Shown in pieces: positions 57,190 to 64,000 of a stretch of 64,000 nt of DNA (position 1 is the stretch's first letter; every line of letters begins with the position of its first letter). The translations under genes and the position numbers were made by a program. Under the pieces are notes generated by a model, which searched no databases, was not told the DNA's origin, and saw nothing but the letters and a program-made list of their open reading frames with translations. The DNA is from Hydractinia symbiolongicarpus (Eukaryota; Cnidaria; Hydrozoa; Anthoathecata; Hydractiniidae): assembly GCF_029227915.1 (NCBI RefSeq), contig NC_079879.1:16494001-16558000 (forward strand), read 5' to 3'.

Positions 57190-57258
57190 GCCCTGCTGGT
57201 CTAATGGCTATGACACTCATGCAAATGAGAGATCCAGGTTCAAATCCTGGACAGGGCT
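57190..57258 (+). tRNA. tRNA-like sequence (probable pseudogene or SINE head)
   Basis: The acceptor arms GCCCTG and CAGGGC pair. The D-arm region contains TGGTCTAATGGC. The T-arm is perfect (CCAGG-TTCAAAT-CCTGG). The anticodon arm, however, reads CTCAT-GCAA-ATGAG, a 4-nt loop and three bases short of normal, so no anticodon can be assigned. Promoter boxes A and B are intact in form. Likely a decayed tRNA or the head of a tRNA-derived SINE. Confidence 0.5.
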
Positions 57259-57790
57259 ACGAAACACATAATTATCTTGCATCTACAACAACCAGGTATT
57301 CATAAGTATACAATATTAGCTATATTGAGTGTAATAGGTAATCTTTGAGAAGTAGAGGGGGATCACTTTAATTTATAGAGCCCAAAGATGCTTTGTTCTT
57401 GTAATAGATCTATTACTTTTTGTTAAAAAGTTTTGTGTTGATGAACCTGGTAGGCACAAAAAAAAAAAGGCGTTTTTTATTAAACCTTTTTGCCTTTCTC
57501 GTGGACTTCTCTGATTATTTCTAACTCTTTACCTTTTAATATTGTTGTCATTGGAACCAAGTTAATTTTAATCTCAGATTTATCAAAAAATGATAGTTTT
57601 TTCGGCGTTATGACCGATTGTTTAAGTACATGTATTGGCACATAATTTTACTATCATGATTCATTGTATATTGACCTGATATAAATTTGAGACCTTTCTT
57701 ATGAACTATTGAATTTGAAATATTTGCACCTCAAGATGTTCTATACTCCTGGCCTAATATGATAATCTTTGAGTTGTGGGGGGATATTTT
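57259..57790. other. Non-coding
   Basis: AT-rich, no gene recognised. Confidence 0.5.
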
Positions 57791-57793
57791 CTA

Positions 57794-58624
57794 TTAAGAT
57801 ACCTGCCCCTGCCTTGCCGTTCCCTGGCCTTGCCAGTGCTGACCGTTTCTTTGCCTACTCTTCCTATGCCTTTTCTGGTGCCTGCCTACTATGCCCTTGC
57901 CTGTGCCTCCCATGCCTGTGCCTCCCATGCCTGTGCCTCCGATGCCTTGCCTACCCCTGCCTTGCTGATTCCTCTTCCTGTTTCCTTGCTTGCCTTTGCC
58001 GTTTCCTTTCCTTGCCGTGCTTAATGCCTTTGCCTTGGCAACCTCTCCGCAACACTTTCTACATTGATTACCATCCATAGCGTATATATCTATATATCTC
58101 TTCTGACGCAACCAGTCTGGAAGAGGGCCGCATCCCAACAGAGGTTCACGCGTGCTTATGATCTTGATCTGCATATGATCGAAGAAGATTTTCCTTTCAT
58201 ATACTCCTGGGGTCTCGATGGTTCTGACTGGTGGTAAATATGACTTGCTCGAAAATTCACCATCCTCCAGATCCAGACGCTTCATCTCACATTCCTCTAT
58301 AAAAGCTTCGATCTGTGTGATTCTTGATAGCGATTTGGAGCTCTTAGTTTTGTGGTATAAAGACACACCACCTCCACCTTGGTGAATATCACAGCTGAAA
58401 CTGTAAACAACATTTAGGCGCATGTCTATAAATAGGGGTGATTTTATCAAAGATAACACGCGTAAGCGGTTGGTTAAGGTTGTTCCTGAACCGCCATGTC
58501 TTGACACGATTCCCATCCTCCAACATTTCGATATCATTTTAAATGTCTTCGATTTTAATGTAGTTTTTTCTTTGGTTGTCTTCAGCATCATAATAGTCCT
58601 CCTGTGCTTCAGCTTCGATTTCAT
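57794..58624 (-). pseudogene. PolB N-terminal-type region of another Polinton with Gly-rich repeat tail
   Basis: A 276-codon minus-strand frame. A recognisable block reads SKSLSRITQIEAFIEECEMK, VRTIETPGVYERKIFFDHMQ and EPLLGCGPLPDWLRQKRYI. It resembles the N-terminal part preceding the DDNxCxWRC box in some animal Polinton polymerases, here altered to DGNQCRKCC. It then runs into a low-complexity GTGMGGTGMGGTGKG tail coded by a TGCCTCCCATGCC minisatellite (about 57890-57950). The start and the tail are unlikely to be native. Family assignment is tentative. Confidence 0.4.
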
Positions 58625-59067
58625 AGTGTTGGGTTAATTCGTTTTTTTTATTCCGTCCTTTATTTTGTTGTAATAATCACTAACAGTAAGTATCCCACAC
58701 ACTCTGCAATCGAGCGATAAGAGTATTGGTGGTTGATGCTATTGGTGCTGATACAGCGTTGTATATTGCGCTGATTGCATTACTAAAAAAAAAACTCATT
58801 TTGTCTTTTCATTATATACAGATTTTATTTATCAATAAATTTTTAGATGAATACAAAATTTTAAATTCTTTTACTCCACTTGCGTGCATGATGCCTTCGT
58901 CAGATTCTTTCGGATATCGTTTAATTTTTGCGCATGCGCGGATTATGTCAGATGATGTCAGATTTTTTGCGCATGCGCAGATGGGGTGTCGGGGGAGCTC
59001 TACAGAAGTGGGGGTGTTTACACAAAATATACACATGATTTTACGTATTCAAACGTATGGAATCCGA
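58625..59067. other. Non-coding with a GCGCATGCGC inverted pair
   Basis: CGCATGCGCGG at about 58931 and GCGCATGCGCAGATGG at about 58970 surround GATGATGTCAGA repeats. No gene. Confidence 0.5.
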
Positions 59068-59497
59068 TAGGTGCAAATAATATTTTTCGAAAGTGTGTGA
59101 AAATGTTTTTCAAAATAGTAAAAATGTTATTCGAAATGGTGAAAATGTTTGCCGAGAAATAGCAAAAATGTTTCCCGAGAGATGGTGAAAATTTTTCTCT
59201 AAATAGAACTGGGACGAGTTGAGGTCTGGTGCTTTTCACTGTGTTCTTGTGGTCGATACAAGATATAAAATACCCTGGAAACGAGGTTAGGGTCATGTAT
59301 TTTGAGAAATATTTTCTCTTTTTTCGGGAAACATTCTTACCATTTAGAAAAAGTTTTTTTTCTTTTTTAGAAGAGATTTCCACCATTTTGAAAAAGATTT
59401 TCACTATTTTGAAAAAATTTTTCACTATTTTGAAAAAGATTTTCACCATTTTGAAAAAGATTTTCACTTATTTCGGGAAAGATTTTCTGCACCTATC
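59068..59497. repeat. Foldback (long inverted repeat) element with 18-bp minisatellite arms
   Basis: Left outer end GATAGGTGCA (59068) and right outer end TGCACCTATC (59488) are inverted. Both arms consist of diverged copies of an 18-bp unit of the type TTTTGAAAAAGATTTTCAC (right arm about five units at 59380-59470; left arm the complementary orientation). The centre (about 59190-59330) contains a MULE-type end fragment (CCTGGAAACGAGGTT). Non-coding. Confidence 0.65.
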
Positions 59498-59968
59498 GAC
59501 TTCCGTAAAAACGGGGGGGTGTCGAGGGATCTCTAGAGAAGCGGGGGGTTTACACATGGTTTGAATCATCCACCATATCTACTTATGTCCTCCGTGTCGT
59601 GCAGCAGAACGTATGCATAACATTTTCGCAGATCATTTTTACGGGGCAGGACAAACTCCATGGCAATGGAATGTTTTAGTTTGAAAGAAAATCTATATTT
59701 GTGAAGACGATCGTTATTATGTTTTTTATGAAATATGAAAACGGCGTGCTTGAGGATGAGGAGGAAATATGATTTCGAAAAACCATAATACGATATAGTG
59801 ATGCTAGGACCACATTTGCTTGCACTTTCTGTGAATGTCCACGGGTGTGCTATACTTGAGCTATATTAACCTTTGCTGGAATTTAAGCTCTGCCATCGCC
59901 TTTTCTCTACAATCTGGTATACCAGAGAGCATTTGTTGTACCATATCAGCAAACAATCCATCTTCTTC
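59498..59968. other. Non-coding
   Basis: A GGGGTGTCGAGGGATC phrase repeats that at about 58985 outside the left arm of the foldback. No gene. Confidence 0.4.
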
Positions 59969-61729
59969 AAGTCAGGGTAAACACCTAATTAGGCGGCATG
60001 ACCTAATTAGGCGAGTCGTTTAGTTAGGCGACGTGATGTAGTTTAATTAGGATACCCGTAGTTTAACTAGGCGAACGAAAACTTTCTCTTGAAACTTTTA
60101 AGAAATCTTACTCTCTTGAAACTTTTAGGAAATCTTACAAACAACATCTTCTTACAACGATTTAAAATAAATTAAACCTGAAACCAAATATCACTGTAAT
60201 CACTCATTTTAACTACTCTGTATTCCTAACATGTTTCTACATTCTAAAACACTACTACAGACTTATCAGACTTATAAATCTTATCCACGTGGCTTTAAAA
60301 CTTCAAAATTCATTCAGAAAGTTCAGCTACATTTTAACAAAATTTATACAGAAAAAAAAATTATACTGCTTGTGGGTTTCGTTTTTAAAATTGTTTGAAT
60401 AAAAATAACACTCAAACCTGCTATGGTCTCCAATTGTTTTGTCAAATAAAGAAATTATCTACAATTAAATCCATGATAAAATGTCTGTTCTGCCTGTAAG
60501 TGCAGCTTTGCAGACTTGCTTTAACCGTGCTCCGTTGGCGCTGGATTTCGTATGTAAGACCTGATTACCAATGACGAAGGGGCCAGGCAAGAAAGATTTA
60601 TGTCTACGTAGTTCTTTTAACTAAGTCAGGAGTCGTTGAATTAGCTAGGATGATCAGGTTGGCTATGAATAGGCTTGCTCGTGGATTAAAAACTTTCTCT
60701 TGAAACTTTTAAGAAATCTTACTCTCTTGATACTTTTAGGAAATCTTACAAACAACATCTTCTTACAACGATTTAAAATAAATTAAACCTGAAACCAAAT
60801 ATCACTGTAATCACTCATTTTAACTACTCTGTATTCCTAACATGTTTCTACATTCTAAAACACTACTACAGACTTTTACTAGAATCAGTCTTCGACCCGT
60901 GTCATCACACAACCGCTTTCGCTGCGCCATGCATGAAAAAAACAAAAAACAAATTGGTACTGAGCTTGTTTAATCTTTCAAGATTTTTCTCATTATCAAC
61001 AGCCTAAATATGTTGTCTTCTTTGAACTATATATTTCTAGTGTATATTTATCCTATAGAATTGGTCATACGTTTTTATAGTGAAAGTTATATTTCTATAG
61101 TTGTTAAATTTACAAAATATAGTCTATCATATAAATTTAATATATATATTATATAGTATTTGTAACATGGTTAACGGCTGAAATATATACATTCTTCTTC
61201 TTCTTTTTCTTCTTCTTCTGTTGTAAATACGTCGAAATCATTGCGTTTCGCACTACAATTTTTATGTGAATCAAATCTGTCCACTTTGCAGATAATTTTG
61301 ACCAATTATCGTCTTATTTGCATCGCGCATTGGTAACTTATGTCCCAAACCTCGTGTGGCACTATTTGTTGTTTTAAATAATGGATTTCAGCCATTCACG
61401 CGGCAGGGATAAAATAAATATGGCGGACGAAAACGTCACCTGAATAGGCGACGCCTTAACCTAATTAGGTTATATATTTCATTTTAACATAATTCTTAGT
61501 TGCGCGAACATATCGAGACACGAGTGACAATTTTGGAATCATGGTCGCGTAGACTATCCATTCTAAACAAAGATTTTTTTCTTAGGAATGTGTGAAAAGC
61601 CATTAAATATTGTAATGTCTTAACTAGGTCACATATGGCCTAGCTAACTACTAGGCTACAATGAGTCGCCTAAATAGGTGGTATGCCATATTAGCCTACC
61701 GTCGCCTAATTAAGTGTTTACCCTAACTT
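59969..61729. mobile_element. Non-autonomous inverted-repeat transposon (1.76 kb), hAT-like
   Basis: Left end AAGTCAGGGTAAACACC and right end (reverse complement) AAGTTAGGGTAAACAC pair for about 27 bp (through CTAATTAGGCG) with two mismatches. Flanks TCTTCTTC and TCTTCTTT are a candidate 8-bp target duplication (one mismatch, low complexity). Both subterminal regions are full of TAATTAGGCGA/TCGCCTAATTA motifs, typical of transposase-binding arrays. Interior 60078-60876 is a separate nested repeat. No coding capacity. Confidence 0.65.
60078..60876. repeat. Composite: 187-bp direct repeats flanking a 415-bp repeat unit
   Basis: 60078-60264 and 60689-60876 are nearly identical direct repeats (AAAACTTTCTCTTG to CTACTACAGACTT). 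Between them 60277-60692 matches 63532-63946. The layout resembles a miniature LTR element or a local duplication caused by insertion of the 415-bp unit. No TG...CA ends or primer site recognised. Confidence 0.7.
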
Positions 61730-61739
61730 TCTTCTTTTC

Positions 61740-61919
61740 CTTTTTCTTTTATGGCCTTAAACATAAAATTGCAATGTAATGGCTTTGCTAATTTTAAAAG
61801 TAATATTGGTGTTACATTAATGTTATTGGCGTTGTGCCGTAACGTCAGAAAATTTAACATTTGAGACCAAGCTTTGTCAGCTACACAGTCTTCGTATTAT
61901 TATAAGAGATAAAAAGTTA
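61740..61919 (-). mobile_element. Helitron-like fragment
   Basis: Minus-strand 5' end TCTCTTATAATAATACGAAG at 61919. The body (CGTAACGTCAGAAAATTTAA in plus sense) matches 62680-62700 and, inverted, 30840-30960. Confidence 0.5.
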
Positions 61920-62279
61920 TAAATAACATTGATGGATCCAGGGTATGTTAATTTCACTCAAAAAAAATCTTTTTTTATTGTTTTAGTGTGTTAAACTCAA
62001 CAAGAATGACTGATGAAGTTTTGGAGGATGCACACATTAGGTAACAGTGTTCATGTTTGATTTAAGAAATGAAATAGTCTAAACTAACCCAAGGATATAA
62101 AAAAAGTAAATGGCTATCAAACTGCTATACTTTTAGCTACCTTGACATGCAAAGTATCAAAGCATTCATCATAACGTTATTCTTACAAGTTCAGTAAAAC
62201 CTAGAACGCTTTTGCATAATACAGTACTGAAATCAGGCCACCTAACATTGTGAGCGAAGGAGATATAAGGGTTTAAAAA
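61920..62279. other. Non-coding
   Basis: No gene recognised; AT-rich spacer between Helitron-like copies. Confidence 0.4.
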
Positions 62280-62785
62280 TTTTGTTGACGTCAGCAAAAA
62301 CGAACAATATGCAAAAAATTATTTTAAGAAATTTGTATACCTGTTGCCTTCATCGCATAGATCTCAAAACGTTGATCAAGAAAATGTATAGGATCATGTA
62401 TCTTTGACAAACCGTTGCAGAGATATTGAGGTTTGAAGATTTTCTGATGACGTCATCAACCAGTCCTTCTGAAACGGATTTGGGGACCCAGGTTTGGGAA
62501 ATTTACCCAAATTGGTCCTAGGTGGTCCCTAGTTTTCCATGCGGTGAAAAATCATTGACGTCACCACCTTGTTTCCAAGTTATTTGGCCTCAAAGTTTTA
62601 GGTGCACTGTGATGGCTTCACTAATTTAATATAAGATATTGACGTTAAAGTAGTGTTATTTACGTCGGGCGTAACGTCAGAAAATTTAACATATTAGACA
62701 TGCATTTTTCAGCAACATCAAAGGAAAATGACAATGTCAACTTTGCATGTCACAGAGACACGGAACTGGCGTATTATTATATAGA
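62280..62785 (-). mobile_element. Helitron-like element, inverted relative to 30767-31520
   Basis: Minus-strand 5' end TCTATATAATAATACGCCAG at 62785. Shared interior includes GACGTCAGCAAAA, GATCAAGAAAATGTATAGGA and AACGGATTTGGGGACCC. The 3' end with hairpin and CTAG is not seen. Confidence 0.55.
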
Positions 62786-62984
62786 TTAAACAATAGATGG
62801 TTATAGCTAATCTTGTGTCTTTGTTTTTGTTTTTTTACATTTAAAAATTCTTTTGCATCTTGTATTTTTATTAGAAATTGGATTTTAGAGATAAGGTGAC
62901 TCCAACTTAATTACTTGTTCTACGTGCAAATTAGATAGTAGTTTTATGTCTGTCAGTCGGCGAAATAAAAATAATTTTATCGAG

Positions 62985-63240
62985 AATGTATAAATGGTCG
63001 GAACAACAAAAAATAAAATAAAAACAACGGAGAAGGGTGTTTTACGACAAGTATATTTTTCTATGTATGTTTTGCTTGTATTAGCGAATGTTAAATTAGC
63101 GAATGTCCGATTTAATGAAAGTTCATGGAAAAATAAGAATGTATGGCCGGAACAACAAAAAAAAAATTAAAATAATAATAAAATAACAATGGAGAAGGGT
63201 GTTACAACAACCGTTTTCTATGTATTTTTGCATAACGCAC
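62985..63240. repeat. Tandem duplication of ~95-bp unit
   Basis: Two diverged copies of a unit containing GGTCGGAACAACAAAAAATA or GGCCGGAACAACAA, then GGAGAAGGGTGTT and TTCTATGTAT, at about 62990-63075 and 63140-63230. Non-coding. Confidence 0.6.
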
Positions 63241-63531
63241 GCAGCTTATATTTTTTAGTTGCGAAGGAAAAAGAATAATAATTTCTCTCTAAAAAAATGT
63301 AACTAGCACTCTAGGTGAAAAGATAAAAATACATGTTAAAAATGTTTTGCATGTTAAAAAACTTGTTTTTAAAAGTTATGTAACAAGTTTTTTTGTGTTG
63401 TTTTGAAGGCTGTACAGCAAGAATTATTCTTGTGCTGTTTCAAAAGTTATACAGAATATACCTGCGTTGTTATGATGCAGGTCATTACAAGCAAATAGGC
63501 AAAAATATGCCTCCTTTTTTAAATTAAAAAA

Positions 63532-63946
63532 AATCTTATCCACGTGGTTTTAAAACTTCAAAATTCATTCAGAAAGTTCAGCTACATTTTAACAAAATTT
63601 ATACAGAAAAAAAAATTATACTGCTTGTGGGTTTCGTTTTTAAAATTGTTTGAATAAAAATAACACTCAAACCTGCTGTGGTCTCCAATTGTTTTGTCAA
63701 ATAAAGAAATTATCTACAATTAAATCCATGATAAAATGTCTGTTCTGCCTGTAAGTGCAGCTTTGCAGACTTGCTTTATCCGTGCTCCGTTGGCGCTGGA
63801 TTTCGTATGTAAGACCTGATTACCAATGACGAAGGGGCCAGGCAAGAAAGATTTATGTCTACGTAGTTCTTTTAACTAAGTCAGGAGTCGTTGAATTAGC
63901 TAGGATGATCAGGTTGGCTATGAATAGGCTTGCTCGTGGATTAAAA
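63532..63946. repeat. Second copy of the 415-bp repeat unit
   Basis: Nearly identical to 60277-60692, from AATCTTATCCACGTGG to CTCGTGGATTAAAAA. The termini TTATCCACG and CGTGGATTAA are roughly inverted. Here it lacks the 187-bp flanks, which implies that the 415-bp unit is the mobile piece. Confidence 0.8.
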
Positions 63947-64000
63947 AGACCAGGACTATTTAATAATTTTGAGATCTAAAAGTGTTCGACCAAAACGGAA

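Noticed and set aside
57769-58080. Plus-strand Pro/Cys/Leu-rich frames
   Set aside because: Complement of the Gly-rich minisatellite tail on the minus strand; low complexity, no domain.
61195-61225. CTT-rich run as a coding Lys/Glu or Ser-rich segment
   Set aside because: Simple TTC repeat inside non-coding transposon sequence with no surrounding open frame.

Overview
The window looks like a gene-poor, repeat-dense, AT-rich stretch of an animal nuclear genome, most probably a cnidarian (hydrozoan- or medusozoan-like). This is inferred from GT-AG spliced genes, a metazoan cytosolic thiolase, a rhodopsin-type GPCR remnant, and the mix of mobile elements (Penelope, BEL/Pao, pogo, Mutator-like, Helitron/Helentron and Polinton/Maverick). 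Nothing looks bacterial, and there is no CRISPR array or rRNA. The species cannot be fixed from the sequence alone.

Layout. 1-2.3 kb holds a Helitron-like repeat with a 3' hairpin. 2.26-2.57 kb is an inverted copy of the 3' ends of the thiolase and GPCR genes at 18.4-18.7 kb, followed by a BEL/Pao integrase remnant. 4.7-7.4 kb holds a broken pogo-type transposase with a selenoprotein glutathione peroxidase retropseudogene beside it. 8.6-11.1 kb is a spliced but broken Mutator-like transposase gene. 12.2-13.9 kb is a 5'-truncated Penelope-like element ending in a GATATA microsatellite. 15.7-18.5 kb is the one clearly intact host gene, a seven-exon acetyl-CoA acetyltransferase (398 aa), convergent with the damaged GPCR gene. 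20-24.2 kb holds a Polinton ATPase fragment, a BEL/Pao reverse transcriptase fragment and an unidentified multi-copy-type protein. 26.1-28.8 kb is a non-autonomous DNA transposon with about 80-bp inverted repeats and a 9-bp target duplication. 29.1-31.5 kb is a tandem of Helitron-like elements, and 32.2-34.0 kb is a Helentron helicase-endonuclease remnant.

The centrepiece is a complete Polinton/Maverick at 36251-52023 (15.77 kb). It has ~220-bp terminal inverted repeats and a 6-bp target duplication (TTGCGT), and it sits inside a PHD-finger ORF that itself belongs to an older repeat. It carries protein-primed DNA polymerase B, a retroviral-type integrase, a packaging ATPase, a major capsid protein, several virion or membrane-type proteins, a BRO-N protein, Cys-rich zinc proteins, a KTQ-repeat protein, and a zinc-ribbon protein resembling the poxvirus/NCLDV late transcription factor VLTF-3. 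Most of its long genes carry stops or frameshifts, so this copy is a fossil, though several short genes are open. About twelve gene starts, including ones in two other Polinton remnants, are immediately preceded by AATAAA or TAAA. This resembles poxvirus-type late promoters and fits the presence of a VLTF-like factor.

53.5-58.6 kb holds pieces of other Polinton lineages, with different polymerase genes in opposing orientations, plus a tRNA-like sequence. The rest to 64 kb is non-coding: a foldback repeat, a 1.76-kb inverted-repeat transposon with clustered TAATTAGGCGA motifs, Helitron-like copies, and a 415-bp repeat present twice.
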